A stretch of DNA of 51,230 nucleotides from Thioalkalivibrio denitrificans (GTDB taxonomy: Bacteria; Pseudomonadota; Gammaproteobacteria; Ectothiorhodospirales; Ectothiorhodospiraceae): the NCBI RefSeq assembly GCF_002000365.1, contig NZ_MVBK01000042.1:1-51230 (forward strand), written 5' to 3'. A model generated the notes under the pieces. The model was not told where the DNA came from. It saw nothing but the letters and a program-made list of their open reading frames with translations, and ran no database searches. A program made the translations under genes and the position numbers. Below are positions 1 through 8,660 of the stretch, piece after piece. Positions within the stretch are counted from its first letter, which is position 1, and every line of letters starts with the position of its first letter.

Positions 1-141
1 CCTGATCAAACCACCCTCACTCTGTCCTCCCTGAGGGAGAGGGGAAAAGCCGGGTGGTTTCGATTCCCTCCTCCCCCCCTTCCCCCTCTCCCCTGACTGG
101 ACTATCCTCCTTCATCCCCCTCATGGAACGAGGAGCCCATC
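1..141. other. Leader region of the minor-pilin operon
   Basis: Pyrimidine-rich non-coding stretch (long C and CT runs at 65-120) with no convincing sigma70 promoter. A GAGGAG ribosome binding site at 130-135 sits seven bases before the first pseudopilin ATG. The upstream gene lies outside the window. Confidence 0.5.
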
Positions 142-654
142 ATGCCAAGGGAATCTGGCTTCACCCTGATTGAACTCATGGTCACGCTGGCCGTGGCTGC
201 CATCCTGATCACCGTGGCTGTCCCCGGGTTCGCAAATCTCATAGCCGAGCAGCGTGTAGTGACCACCACCAACCGGTTCGTGACCGCGCTCCACCTGACC
301 CGCTCCGAGGCCGTAAAGCGTGGGGCCCGGGTGACGCTGTGCGCCAGCGGAGACGGCAGCACCTGTGGCAGTGCCGGCGACTATAGTGACGGCTGGATCG
401 TCTTCGTTGGTCCGGCGTTTGGAGAGCCACTGAATCCGCCCGGCGAAATCCTCCGAGTGTTTCCGGCGGGACCTCTGGATGTGGAGGGCAACGGCTCCAT
501 GGCCAGCTACATCTCCTACGTGGCCACGGGCGAGACCCGCCAGCTCGGCGGCGCCCTGCAGATGGGCACGGTGACCATCTGTGACGAAGATCGCGGCCGA
601 AATGTGATCATCAGCCGCACCGGCCGGCCCCGCGTGGAACCGTCCGTCTGTTGA
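142..654 (+). CDS. fimT: Type IV pilus minor pseudopilin, GspH/FimT family (first copy)
   Basis: 170-residue minor pseudopilin. A short basic leader (MPRESG) is followed by the prepilin peptidase site G/FTLIELMVTLAVAAIL: cleavage falls before Phe7, and Glu at mature position 5 is present. The hydrophobic N-terminal helix continues to about residue 30, then a GspH-type head with two cysteine pairs (ASGDGSTCG near 70 and TICDEDRG near 150). Such proteins are processed by PilD and prime pilus assembly in the inner membrane. It is first in an operon of minor pilins, preceded by a good GAGGAG site. It is a tandem paralogue of the next gene and shares its processing helix almost word for word. The family call is firm; which of FimT or FimU it equals is not settled. 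Confidence 0.85.
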   Translation: MPRESGFTLIELMVTLAVAAILITVAVPGFANLIAEQRVVTTTNRFVTALHLTRSEAVKRGARVTLCASGDGSTCGSAGDYSDGWIVFVGPAFGEPLNPPGEILRVFPAGPLDVEGNGSMASYISYVATGETRQLGGALQMGTVTICDEDRGRNVIISRTGRPRVEPSVC

Positions 655-768
655 TCCGTGTCGGCGATTTTTACGATTGGGGGCCTTGAGCCCGGTCATC
701 GGCCAAAAGCTCGCCGTTCATCGAATGCACGGAGACACCCCCGTACCCCCCTGTCTAAACTTGGCGAC

Positions 769-1263
769 ATGATGAAATCCCGTGGATTCACGCTGATCGA
801 GCTGATGGTCACCCTGGCGGTGGCGGCGATCCTCGCCACCATCGCGGTGCCGGGGTTCTGGAATCTGATCCAGAACAACCGGGTGACCACGCAGACCAAT
901 GAGCTGGTGTCGGCCCTGAACCTTGCGCGAAGCGAGGCGATCAAGCGGGGCGAATCCGTCAGTGTTTGCCGTGGAGGGGCCAGCTACGCGGCAGGCTTCG
1001 AGGTGCGTACGGGCGAGAACTGTGGCGCCGGCACTCTGATTCGCAGTTACGGCGAAATGCGCCGGATGACCGTTACCATGACCCCCGTGAATCCGGTGAG
1101 AATTACCTTCGACGGCCGGGGCGCGAAGGACGAGCCTGACGAGAGTCCCCTCGAATTCCTGCTTGAGCCGGAGGATTGCGGGGGTGCCGCTGGCCGTGCG
1201 AGGGAAGTCAGTGTCATCAATACCGGCCGTGTGAGTGTCACGCGAACAGACTGCAGCTCATGA
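769..1263 (+). CDS. Type IV pilus minor pseudopilin, GspH/FimT family (second copy)
   Basis: About 164 residues from the ATG at 769 (a second ATG follows directly at 772). The open frame extends upstream to 658, but the start is placed here because the type III signal MMKSRG/FTLIELMVTLAVAAILATIAV then lies at the very N terminus, as prepilin peptidase needs. Glu5 of the mature protein is present. The head domain has cysteines in SVCRGG, NCGAG, EDCGG and the final TDCSS, consistent with disulfides. It probably acts as FimU/FimT in the pilus-tip complex with PilV, PilW, PilX and PilY1. Its stop overlaps the start of pilV (ATGA), so translation is probably coupled. Confidence 0.83.
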   Translation: MMKSRGFTLIELMVTLAVAAILATIAVPGFWNLIQNNRVTTQTNELVSALNLARSEAIKRGESVSVCRGGASYAAGFEVRTGENCGAGTLIRSYGEMRRMTVTMTPVNPVRITFDGRGAKDEPDESPLEFLLEPEDCGGAAGRAREVSVINTGRVSVTRTDCSS

Positions 1264-1772
1264 ACAAGCGTATCGATACAATTCCTGACCGCCCTGCAAG
1301 TGTTGTTGTCGTGCGCCCTGCTGGCCAGCGCGGCTTCACCCTTGTCGAAGTGCTCATCGCCGTTCTCGTACTGGCTATCGGCCTGCTGGGCCTTGCGGGT
1401 CTTCAGGCCTCCTCGCTGCGTTTCAATCATGACGCGCAGCTGCGCACCCAGGCGACCCTGCTTGCCTATGATATTGCGGACCGTATGCGGGCCAACCGGG
1501 AGGCGGCGATCAACGAGGGTGACTATGACGCCGGTTTTGCCGTCACGAGTTGTGATGTCGATTTCCCCGACAGCTTCCCTGGCTATGCCAGTCTCTCAGT
1601 GGCCGACCAGGATCTCGCCGAATGGCGCAACCAGATGGCCTGCCTGCTGCCGCTGGGCGAGGGTTCTGTGACAAGGGTCGATGATGTAGTGACCGTCACT
1701 GTGCGCTGGAACGAGCGGGATCCCGATGACCCTGCCGCCATGCGCGATTTCGTATTCCAGACGAGGCTCTGA
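1260..1772 (+). CDS. pilV: Type IV pilus modification protein PilV
   Basis: 170 residues. A leader of about 24 residues ends in AGQRG, followed by FTLVEVLIAVLVLAIGLLGLAGLQ, the PilV form of the class III signal with Glu5. LRFNHDAQLRTQATLLAYDIADRMRANREAA is the usual PilV continuation after the helix (given here as the motif at residues 57-87). Two cysteines (SCDVDFP, MACLLPLG) remain in the head. PilV is a minor pilin of the priming and tip complex. The ATG overlaps the upstream stop and the next gene starts two bases after the stop, so it is inside a tight operon. Confidence 0.87.
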   Translation: MNKRIDTIPDRPASVVVVRPAGQRGFTLVEVLIAVLVLAIGLLGLAGLQASSLRFNHDAQLRTQATLLAYDIADRMRANREAAINEGDYDAGFAVTSCDVDFPDSFPGYASLSVADQDLAEWRNQMACLLPLGEGSVTRVDDVVTVTVRWNERDPDDPAAMRDFVFQTRL

Positions 1773-1773
1773 C

Positions 1774-2874
1774 ATGCGTGCCCGGCCCATTCAAGCTTTC
1801 TGTCGTCGCCAGCAGGGCCTCTCGCTGGTGGAACTGATGGTGGCCCTGCTCATTGCGCTCATCCTGACCGCCGGCGTCATCCAGATATTCCTGGGCTCGA
1901 ATCAGACGTACCGCTTTACCGAGGGCGCTTCCCGGGTGCAGGAGAACGCCCGGTTCGCCATGGACACCCTGCAGCGTGATCTGCGCATGGCCGGATACCG
2001 CGGATGCACGCGCAACATCACGAGCTGGCTTAATGACACCAGTGGTACGGAGTGGGAACACATTCTGGGCGGCCCCGCCGTCACCGGTTGGGAGGCGGGG
2101 GGTACCGCTCCCGGAAATCTGTTCGCACTGCCCGGCACCGCGAGCTGGTCCAACGGCACCGCATCGGCCCTGCCCACCGCTATCAATAATGACGGCAACC
2201 GTATCCCGGGATCCGACATCCTGGTGGTTAATGGTGCTCGCGTGCTGGATATCCAGCCCTCCGCCTCCCAGCCCCAAGGCTCCGTGATCAGCCTCACCGG
2301 CCCCAACGGGCTTCCGGGGCACTCCATCGTGCTGGCTGTCGCGGGCGATTGCAGCGGCGGCGATCTCTGGCAGAAACAGAGCTCCGATAGCGCCGCCAAC
2401 CTGAGTCGCGGCTCGGGCGGCAGCCCCGGCAATTGGCCGCCCGCCGGCACACCCTTCGCCAACATCCACGGCGGGGAGACCCAGATCCTCTCCTTCCGGA
2501 GCACGGCCTACTACGTGCGCACGGGTGCGAGCGGCGAGCCATCTTTGTACCGCCTCCGCCTTGATCCACGGAACGATGAAGACTGGCAAGCAGAGGAGCT
2601 GGTCGAGGGTGTTGAATCCATGCAGGTGCTCTATGGCCTGGATGACACCGGCAATCGCACGGCGGACGAATACGTGACGGCGGCCGGAGTGTCGGATTGG
2701 GAGAGTGTCGTGTCGGTGCGGGTGGCGCTGCTGATGCGCTCGCCTCAGGAAGTCAACAACGAGCCGGACACCCGCGTCTACAACCTGATCGGCACCCGCA
2801 TCGATCCCGTGGATGACCGCCGCATCCGCCAGGTGGCCACCACGACGGTGGCCGTGCGCAACCGCTTGCCCTGA
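1774..2874 (+). CDS. pilW: Type IV pilus assembly protein PilW
   Basis: 366 residues. The leader MRARPIQAFCRRQQG precedes the processing site G/LSLVELMVALLIALILTAG. After it comes the PilW signature region FRFTEGASRVQENARFAMD (residues about 48-64, here starting YRFTEG) and LQRDLRMAGYRGC. The large C-terminal head is beta-rich and ends in VATTTVAVRNRLP. The ATG at 1774, two bases after the pilV stop, was chosen over the longer open frame because it places the signal at the N terminus. It is a minor pilin that works with PilV, PilX and PilY1 to start pilus assembly. Confidence 0.87.
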   Translation: MRARPIQAFCRRQQGLSLVELMVALLIALILTAGVIQIFLGSNQTYRFTEGASRVQENARFAMDTLQRDLRMAGYRGCTRNITSWLNDTSGTEWEHILGGPAVTGWEAGGTAPGNLFALPGTASWSNGTASALPTAINNDGNRIPGSDILVVNGARVLDIQPSASQPQGSVISLTGPNGLPGHSIVLAVAGDCSGGDLWQKQSSDSAANLSRGSGGSPGNWPPAGTPFANIHGGETQILSFRSTAYYVRTGASGEPSLYRLRLDPRNDEDWQAEELVEGVESMQVLYGLDDTGNRTADEYVTAAGVSDWESVVSVRVALLMRSPQEVNNEPDTRVYNLIGTRIDPVDDRRIRQVATTTVAVRNRLP

Positions 2875-2884
2875 GGCCCCTATC

Positions 2885-3400
2885 ATGCGTTCCGCTCCCC
2901 AACAATTGTTCGTCAGGCAACAGTCCGGCAGCGCCCTGATCATCGCGCTGGTGTTCCTGCTGCTGATGACCCTCGTGGGGGTGACAGCCATGCAGACCAC
3001 CACCCTGCAGGAACGCATGGCCGGCAACCTGCGCGACCGTGACATGGCCCTGCAGGCGGCGGAGTCGGCGCTTCGCGAAGGTGAATGGCGCCTGCAGCAG
3101 CCCACCATACCCGCGTTCGTGCTCCCGCCGGTCCCCGGCGGCGGGCGTGCCGCCACATGGAACGGCTACAACTGGAACCAGTCCGCGGTGCAGACCCACA
3201 CGCTGCCCACTACTGCGGGATTTACCGTGGCGGCGCAGCCCCGCTATGTCATCGAACAGTTTCCGCCCTCGCCCGATCCTGCCGGCACGCTGGCGGCGGA
3301 CGGCCCCATGCCCGAAGTGGAGATGTTCCGGGTAACGGCCCGTGCGGTGGGCGGGAGCGCCGAAGCGGTAGTCATTCTCCAGACGACGTTTCGCCGTTAG
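2885..3400 (+). CDS. pilX: Type IV pilus assembly protein PilX
   Basis: 171 residues. Its N terminus, QQSGSALIIALVFLLLMTLVG, is the atypical PilX signal: the helix lacks the usual FTLIE and there is no Glu at position 5, as is normal for the GspK-like PilX at the pilus tip. MQTTTLQERMAGNLRDRD and ALQAAESALREGEW (residues about 38-70) are hallmark PilX motifs. The start at 2885 lies ten bases after the pilW stop. The head ends in VEMFRVTARAVGGSAEAVVILQTTFRR, a typical C-terminal strand. It probably caps the minor-pilin complex that holds PilY1. Confidence 0.87.
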   Translation: MRSAPQQLFVRQQSGSALIIALVFLLLMTLVGVTAMQTTTLQERMAGNLRDRDMALQAAESALREGEWRLQQPTIPAFVLPPVPGGGRAATWNGYNWNQSAVQTHTLPTTAGFTVAAQPRYVIEQFPPSPDPAGTLAADGPMPEVEMFRVTARAVGGSAEAVVILQTTFRR

Positions 3401-3433
3401 ACAGGCGTCGTCAACCCAAGGGATGGACGAGAC

Positions 3434-6400
3434 ATGAAGATACTCAGCTCACTGAACCGAACGCTGTTCACGGCGCTGGCGGTGTTGGCGATAGGTGCCA
3501 TCGCGACGACCACACAGGCCACTGTGTCCCAGATGCCGCTTTTTCTGACGCAGGCGGTGCCGCCAAACATTCTGTTGATCATCGACAGCTCGGAGAGCAT
3601 GCAGGAAGGGGTCGACGGGAGAGTGGCGCTGGACAGGAGTGATCCGGCCTGTATTGCTGGGCCCGACATGGACGCCGACCTGTGTCCTGCCGGTGCTCGC
3701 TCGCCTTTGAGCAAGGCCAGTATCGTCAAGGGCGTTGGGTTGGAACTCATCGATCGATACGAAGGCCTCGTCAACATGGGTCTGCTGTCCTACCAGCAGA
3801 ATCCCGCCAGCCTCAATCGAAACTCCTTCAATACCGGCGGCACGGTGCGCTGGCACCTGGTAGAGCGCGCCATCGACGTGCGATTCAGCACCAATCCGAA
3901 CCCGTCCTGGTGGCAACCCGGCCACACTGAGCCCTGGGATTCCAACATCAAGCGGTTTCGCGAAAGGCATCCGACCCGGAGCGACATCTGGATGTTCTTC
4001 AACGACGCCATTCCTGGCTATGCCTGGTCGACGGCCGATTCGAGCACTGGTGTGCCGGATCTGGACACCAACGTGACGGGATTCTATTGCCGACGAGACA
4101 CGACCTCCACATCTGCAGTTAATTCCTGTGTGGCCAATCCTGGTTTCCAGCACGACCCGGACTTCACGCGGATGACGGAGTTTGCCGGTCTGCAACCGGA
4201 TCCCGGCACCCTTCAGGACATACAGTTTCCAGAAATCGCCAGCAACCTGTGGTTCGACGATCGGCGGCAGGCCTGGAGCGTCTTCCTGGTCGACAGCCAA
4301 CGGCAGCGTGGTATCACCAGTTGGGGCCGGCGCGCGGTTTTCACGCAGCTCAACCAGTTGGAATGGCGTACCACGACCTCGCCCGGTCGCGGCTTTCTGC
4401 ACCAGCCGATTCAGACGCTCGATGAGCAGCACGCCGAGAACATTCGCAAGAAGCTGCAGCCGCAGAGCCTCGACTGGGACCCGAACGCGATGACCGACCC
4501 TGACTGGCCGCTCATCGCAGCAGGGTTGACTCCGCTGGAAGGCACCATGCAGACCGCCCGTGACTACTTCCTGGGTGCCGGGAGCACTGCATCCGATACG
4601 TTTGGCCCAAACCAGGGCTGGCACAGCAACCTGCCCCCGATTCCGGAGTCCTGCGGTGTGAATGCAGCCATTTGGGTCACCGATGGTCTGCCCTCTGTGG
4701 CTTCCGATGGAACGGCACTGGGTACCAACCTGCCCCAGGCGCTGGAGCAGGCCAGACTTGGCATCGCCGATTTTTATTCGAAGACTGAAGAGACTCTCGG
4801 CAGCCCGGTCAATACCTACATCGTCGGCTTTGCCCTGCCGCCAGGCGTTGAGAACATCCAGGGCATGCCGCCTAACCCCCTGGATCAGCTCGCAGCAGCA
4901 GGCGGTACGGGGCAGGCGTTTGACGCCCAAGACGAAACGTCACTGCTAGACGCACTGGATGACATTTTCTATACAATTCTCTCCGAGACAAACGCATCTG
5001 CGGCAGCGATCGCGACCAACTCCACGCGTCTGGACGGCGACACCATGATTTACCAGGCGCGATTCAATCCCGAGACGTGGTCCGGGGATCTGCTGGCCTT
5101 CAACGTGCAGCCGGACGGTTCTGTGCCCGAGACGCCCCTGTGGAATGCGGCTGATCCTAACCTTATCCCGGAGCATGACATACGCAAGATCATCACATCC
5201 AATCCGTCGCTTACGGGCGGTCGCATGTTCGCGTGGGGTGATCTGGAACAGCAGGACCGTGAGGAACATTTTGATGACAACCAGTACCTACTGAGCTACC
5301 TGCGGGGCGATCCCAGCAACGAACTGGACAACGGCGGCAGTTTCCGTAACCGCGATTCGGCCCTGGGTGACATCATCAACTCGGATCCCACTTTCCTCGG
5401 CCGGGAGAACTTCGGCTACAGCCGACTTCCAGGTGCTGCCGGGGACAGTTACCAGAGCTTCCAGGACTCGAAGCAGACACGTCCATCGGTGCTGTTCGTG
5501 GGTGCCAACGACGGCATGCTGCATGCTTTCGATGCCGAAAGCGGAGATGAACTGTTTGCATATGTCCCTTATGAGGTCTATCCGAATCTGGCCAGTCTGG
5601 CGGATCCCAACTACACCCACCGCTACTTCGTGGACGGGTCGCCGCGTGTGGCGGATGCCTATATCAACGACGACTGGCGTACGCTCCTGATCGGCTCTAC
5701 CGGCGCAGGCGGACGTTCCGTCTTCGTCCTCGACGTCACCGATCCCACACCCGCCAGTATCGATGGCAACAGCGTGCTGTGGGAGTTCACTGATGCCGAG
5801 ATGGGCTACAGCATCCCGCAGCCCACTATCGCGCGCATGGCAGATGGTCATTTTTGGGCCATCATCCCGAACGGCTACGAGAGTACCGGCGGCACGGCGC
5901 GCCTCTTTCTGAAGCGTATTCATGATGGGCATGTGGTGGAGATCAACACAGGCAACGGGCCTTCCAACGGTTTGTCGACACCTATTCCGGTGGATACCAC
6001 TGGCGATCGAGTGGTTAACTACATCTATGCCGGGGATCTGCAAGGCAATCTGTGGCGCTTCAATGTATCGAACTCCAGCATTAGTCAATGGACGAGTCCA
6101 TCCAATCAGCCCCGCAGACTGTTCGAGGCGCGGGACGCGTTTGGTAAGCCCCAGCCCATTACTGCGCGGCCTGAAGTGGGTCGGCATCCGGACGGTGGGT
6201 TCATGGTCTACTTTGGCACAGGCACATTCTTCCGCACGGGTGACAATATTGTGGATCCCAACGATGTCCGCCACAGCTTCTATGGCATCCGTGATGAAGA
6301 TGGAAACAATTACACAACGCTCACCAGAACCAACCTGGTTGACCAGCAGATCCTTGCCGAGACGAACCAGTTCGGTTTTGACCTGAGAGTAGTGAGCGAT

Positions 6401-6868
6401 AACCCGGCGACATCCGGAACAAAGGGGTGGTACCTGGACCTGGTTTCTCCGGTGGCGGGCTTCCAGGGCGAGCGCGTGGTGAGCCGGGCGCAGCTGCGTC
6501 ACGGGCGCATCATCTTCGTGACCCTGATCCCGTCGGCCGATCCCTGCACGTTCGGGGGGGACTCATGGCTGATGGAACTCGATGCCATCACGGGGAACCG
6601 ATTGACGTACTCCGTGTACGATTTGAATCAGGATGGCAACTTTGACAGTGGAGACTATGTGACCGTGATGATCGACGGTCAGGAGGTCCAGGTCCCGGTC
6701 AGCGGGCTTCGTCCCGGTGTCGGCATCATCCGTGACCCGGCCATCATCTCGGCGGGTAGTGAAAGGGAGTTCAAGTACGTGTCCGGCACCTCGGGTGACG
6801 TGGGTGTGATCACGGAACGCGGGGCCGGTGTCGATCTGGGCCGTCAGTCCTGGCAGCAGTTGAGATAA
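3434..6868 (+). CDS. pilY1: Type IV pilus tip adhesin / assembly factor PilY1
   Basis: 1,144 residues, the normal size of PilY1. A signal peptide (residues 1 to about 30, hydrophobic TALAVLAIGAIATTTQA) leads to a von Willebrand A-like domain with the MIDAS motif DSSES (NILLIIDSSESM, about residues 47-58). The C-terminal half is the PilY1 beta-propeller: LFVGANDGMLHAFDAESG near 690, YFVDGSPRVADAYI near 735 and YIYAGDLQGNLWRFN near 865. An acidic DLNQDGNFDSGDY loop from about residue 1063 looks like a calcium site. PilY1 sits at the pilus tip, antagonises retraction and binds surfaces. It is the largest gene of the minor-pilin operon, 33 bases after pilX. The MIDAS and propeller assignments are read from motifs; the calcium role is inferred from the family. 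Confidence 0.9.
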   Translation: MKILSSLNRTLFTALAVLAIGAIATTTQATVSQMPLFLTQAVPPNILLIIDSSESMQEGVDGRVALDRSDPACIAGPDMDADLCPAGARSPLSKASIVKGVGLELIDRYEGLVNMGLLSYQQNPASLNRNSFNTGGTVRWHLVERAIDVRFSTNPNPSWWQPGHTEPWDSNIKRFRERHPTRSDIWMFFNDAIPGYAWSTADSSTGVPDLDTNVTGFYCRRDTTSTSAVNSCVANPGFQHDPDFTRMTEFAGLQPDPGTLQDIQFPEIASNLWFDDRRQAWSVFLVDSQRQRGITSWGRRAVFTQLNQLEWRTTTSPGRGFLHQPIQTLDEQHAENIRKKLQPQSLDWDPNAMTDPDWPLIAAGLTPLEGTMQTARDYFLGAGSTASDTFGPNQGWHSNLPPIPESCGVNAAIWVTDGLPSVASDGTALGTNLPQALEQARLGIADFYSKTEETLGSPVNTYIVGFALPPGVENIQGMPPNPLDQLAAAGGTGQAFDAQDETSLLDALDDIFYTILSETNASAAAIATNSTRLDGDTMIYQARFNPETWSGDLLAFNVQPDGSVPETPLWNAADPNLIPEHDIRKIITSNPSLTGGRMFAWGDLEQQDREEHFDDNQYLLSYLRGDPSNELDNGGSFRNRDSALGDIINSDPTFLGRENFGYSRLPGAAGDSYQSFQDSKQTRPSVLFVGANDGMLHAFDAESGDELFAYVPYEVYPNLASLADPNYTHRYFVDGSPRVADAYINDDWRTLLIGSTGAGGRSVFVLDVTDPTPASIDGNSVLWEFTDAEMGYSIPQPTIARMADGHFWAIIPNGYESTGGTARLFLKRIHDGHVVEINTGNGPSNGLSTPIPVDTTGDRVVNYIYAGDLQGNLWRFNVSNSSISQWTSPSNQPRRLFEARDAFGKPQPITARPEVGRHPDGGFMVYFGTGTFFRTGDNIVDPNDVRHSFYGIRDEDGNNYTTLTRTNLVDQQILAETNQFGFDLRVVSDNPATSGTKGWYLDLVSPVAGFQGERVVSRAQLRHGRIIFVTLIPSADPCTFGGDSWLMELDAITGNRLTYSVYDLNQDGNFDSGDYVTVMIDGQEVQVPVSGLRPGVGIIRDPAIISAGSEREFKYVSGTSGDVGVITERGAGVDLGRQSWQQLR

Positions 6869-6888
6869 GCGGGCGAGGGGGCCATTGG

Positions 6889-7344
6889 ATGAACCAGAGA
6901 AAGCCACGTTACGCGAAGCGGCGCGAGTCTCGGGGTTTCACCCTGATCGAAGTGATGATCGTGGTGGTGATCCTCGGCATCATCGCTGTTATCGCCTACC
7001 CCAACTACACGCGCCACGTTCAGAACACCCGCATGGCGAACGCGCAAGGGGATCTGATGGAGCTTGCCCAGTGGATGGAGCGCCAGTACACGCTGAACAA
7101 CGCCTACCGTTCGGCGCCGGGCGGTCCGTTCCTAGTTACAGGCGATCTGCCCTTCACCGAATCGCCGAAGGACAGCAATACGACTGCCTACGACGTCACT
7201 CTGGGAGACGTCACCGCGAATACGTTCACGTTAACGGCTACACCTGTCGGGCCGCAGGCGGGTCACTGGTGCGGTAACCTGACGCTGAACCAGGCAGGAA
7301 CCCGAGGTGCAACAGGTGCCGACCCGGCGGACTGTTGGCGCTGA
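6889..7344 (+). CDS. pilE: Type IV pilin, PilE-type minor pilin
   Basis: 151 residues. The leader MNQRKPRYAKRRESRG is followed by FTLIEVMIVVVILGIIAVIAYPNYTRHVQ, the canonical pilin N-helix with Glu5. NTRMANAQGDLMELAQWMERQYTLNNAYR (residues about 46-74) matches PilE proteins encoded at the end of pilV-W-X-Y1 operons. Two cysteines (HWCGNLT and the penultimate-region DCWR) form the usual C-terminal D-loop. Because it closes a minor-pilin operon it is more likely the minor pilin PilE than the major pilin PilA. The start lies 20 bases after pilY1, with a GGGGG-rich weak site upstream. Confidence 0.85.
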   Translation: MNQRKPRYAKRRESRGFTLIEVMIVVVILGIIAVIAYPNYTRHVQNTRMANAQGDLMELAQWMERQYTLNNAYRSAPGGPFLVTGDLPFTESPKDSNTTAYDVTLGDVTANTFTLTATPVGPQAGHWCGNLTLNQAGTRGATGADPADCWR

Positions 7345-7611
7345 CCCTGCCGATTGATGCGACGGTGCGGCGCCCTTCTATGAGGCCAGCGTTGTCAAGC
7401 CTCCGGGTTGTGTCCTTCGCAGGAAATCCAAGGGGTCAGAGTTGTTGATCCGCGCAGATCGGCTGAACTTAATCCAAGGGGTCAGAGTTGTTGATCCGCG
7501 CAGATCGGCTGAACTTTGGGTAACCGGATATCGCTGAGATCGATTTTGGACGATCGAAGAGAGGATTGCCCACTGGTCGCATCTTTCGGATAAAGGAGCA
7601 AGGAGTTTTTC
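7345..7611. other. Spacer between pilus operon and RAYT, with 46-bp tandem repeat
   Basis: No gene. It holds two perfect tandem copies of a 46-bp unit (see the repeat entry) and the RAYT leader. An AAGGAG-type ribosome binding site (AAAGGAGCAAGGAG, 7592-7605) lies just before the RAYT ATG. No intrinsic terminator for the pilus operon was recognised. Confidence 0.5.
7425..7516. repeat. Perfect 46-bp tandem duplication carrying half of the RAYT-linked REP
   Basis: Units 7425-7470 and 7471-7516 are identical. Each starts AATCCAAGGGGTCAGAGTTG and so contains one arm of the REP family found downstream (GGGGTCAGAGTTGTTGA), but it lacks the complementary arm. It continues into TCCGCGCAGATCGGCTGAACTT. 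The unit is therefore a half-REP joined to other DNA, doubled in tandem directly upstream of the transposase. Confidence 0.9.
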
Positions 7612-8325
7612 ATGGCACGGATGCCACGGATCGTGATCCCGGGTCAGCCGTTACACGTCATTCAGCGTGGCAATAATCGTGCGGACGTCTTCTTTCAACG
7701 CAGCGATTATCTGCGTTACCTGAACGACCTGCGTGAAGCCGCCGAGCGCTATGGCTGCGCCATTCATGCCTACGTGCTGATGACCAACCACGTGCACTTG
7801 CTTCTGACCCCTGACCATGAGCAGGGGCCTGCACATATGATGCAGGCCGTTGGCAGGCGCTACGTCCGTTACGTGAATACGCGTCACGGTCGAACCGGCA
7901 CGTTATGGGAAGGGCGCTACAAGTCGGTGGTGGTGGATTCCGAGAATTACCTGCTGGCATGCAGCCGCTATATCGAACTCAATCCGGTGCGCGCCGGGAT
8001 GGTGACGCATCCCGGTGAGTACTCCTGGTCAAGTTACGGGTGCAATGCCCGAGGCGTGGCAGACAACCTGATCACGCCGCATCCTGTCTATCGTGCATTA
8101 GGGCCGAGCGCTGCGGAGCGTGAGGCCGCCTACGGGGCTCTTTTCGGCGGCCTCCTTGAGTCTCGAACCCTGAAGGAAATCCGGGACGCAACACATGCCG
8201 GAATGGTCCTGGGTGGCAAGCGCTTTCGGAAGGAGGTCGAAGCGGCCTTGGGTCGGCCGGTGGCACGACGGGCCCATGGGGGTGATCGACGCAGCAAGGA
8301 ATTTCGCCAGCGCAAGACGACGTAA
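7612..8325 (+). CDS. REP-associated tyrosine transposase (RAYT, Y1_Tnp domain)
   Basis: 237 residues. The start MARMPRIVIPGQPLHVIQRGNN is typical of RAYT proteins. The HUH metal-binding motif is NHVHLLL (His60, His62) and the catalytic tyrosine is probably Tyr120 in SRYIELNPVRAGM, followed by the conserved SYSWSSY-like patch. The basic tail after about residue 195 fits DNA binding. RAYTs are single-copy, domesticated relatives of IS200/IS605 transposases that nick REP hairpins. The gene has no IS ends of its own, but REP hairpins of one family (GGGGTCAGAGTTGTTGAA) start five bases after its stop and recur at 9109 and 9873, and half-REPs lie upstream, which is strong evidence for its substrate. 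It appears intact. Confidence 0.9.
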   Translation: MARMPRIVIPGQPLHVIQRGNNRADVFFQRSDYLRYLNDLREAAERYGCAIHAYVLMTNHVHLLLTPDHEQGPAHMMQAVGRRYVRYVNTRHGRTGTLWEGRYKSVVVDSENYLLACSRYIELNPVRAGMVTHPGEYSWSSYGCNARGVADNLITPHPVYRALGPSAAEREAAYGALFGGLLESRTLKEIRDATHAGMVLGGKRFRKEVEAALGRPVARRAHGGDRRSKEFRQRKTT

Positions 8326-8329
8326 TCAT

Positions 8330-8371
8330 GGGGTCAGAGTTGTTGAAACCAACTTCAACAACTCTGACCCC
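8330..8371. repeat. RAYT-linked REP hairpin, copy A
   Basis: Inverted repeat with 18-bp perfect arms (GGGGTCAGAGTTGTTGAA and its complement) around a 6-base loop. It lies between the RAYT stop (8325) and the first toxin-antitoxin promoter. It could also act as a transcription terminator-like structure, though no T tract follows. Confidence 0.92.
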
Positions 8372-8381
8372 TTGATTTCGC

Positions 8382-8414
8382 TTGACACGAATCTCGTGCA
8401 GCACTAGTTTCGTG
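8382..8414 (+). promoter_or_regulatory. Promoter and operator of the RHH-VapC module
   Basis: TTGACA at 8382-8387 is a consensus -35. A weak -10 (TAGTTT, 8405-8410) follows at 17 bp, so transcription would begin almost at the antitoxin ATG (8418). The inverted repeat CACGAA (8386-8391) / TTCGTG (8409-8414) straddles the promoter and is a likely binding site for the ribbon-helix-helix antitoxin, implying autorepression. The operator role is inferred. Confidence 0.5.
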
Positions 8415-8417
8415 TAG

Positions 8418-8660
8418 ATGAAGAACGTGACGATCACGCTGGACGAAGAGACGGCACGCTGGGCTCGCATTGAGGCCGCGCGGCAAGGGACGAGCGTTTC
8501 CCGTCTTGTCGGGCGGATTCTGCGCGAACGCAGGGAACAGGAAGCGCAGCGATTGGCGGCCCTGGAGCGCTTCATACAGCGCCCTGTCAAGGCGTTGAAG
8601 GCCGCAGATGGAACCTATCCGGACAGGGAAACGTTGTATGACCGACCTGTACTTCGTTGA
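8418..8660 (+). CDS. Ribbon-helix-helix (CopG-like) antitoxin
   Basis: 80 residues. The N terminus KNVTITLDEETARWARIEAA is the beta-strand and first helix of a CopG/RHH DNA-binding fold, and GTSVSRLVGRILRERRE gives the second helix with the conserved S-x-x-V/L pattern. The C-terminal part (residues 50-80) is the likely toxin-neutralising tail. It overlaps the downstream PIN-domain toxin by 23 bases, the arrangement of a type II toxin-antitoxin operon. Almost no leader separates the predicted transcription start from the ATG and no strong ribosome site is visible, so the message may be leaderless. Confidence 0.82.
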   Translation: MKNVTITLDEETARWARIEAARQGTSVSRLVGRILRERREQEAQRLAALERFIQRPVKALKAADGTYPDRETLYDRPVLR

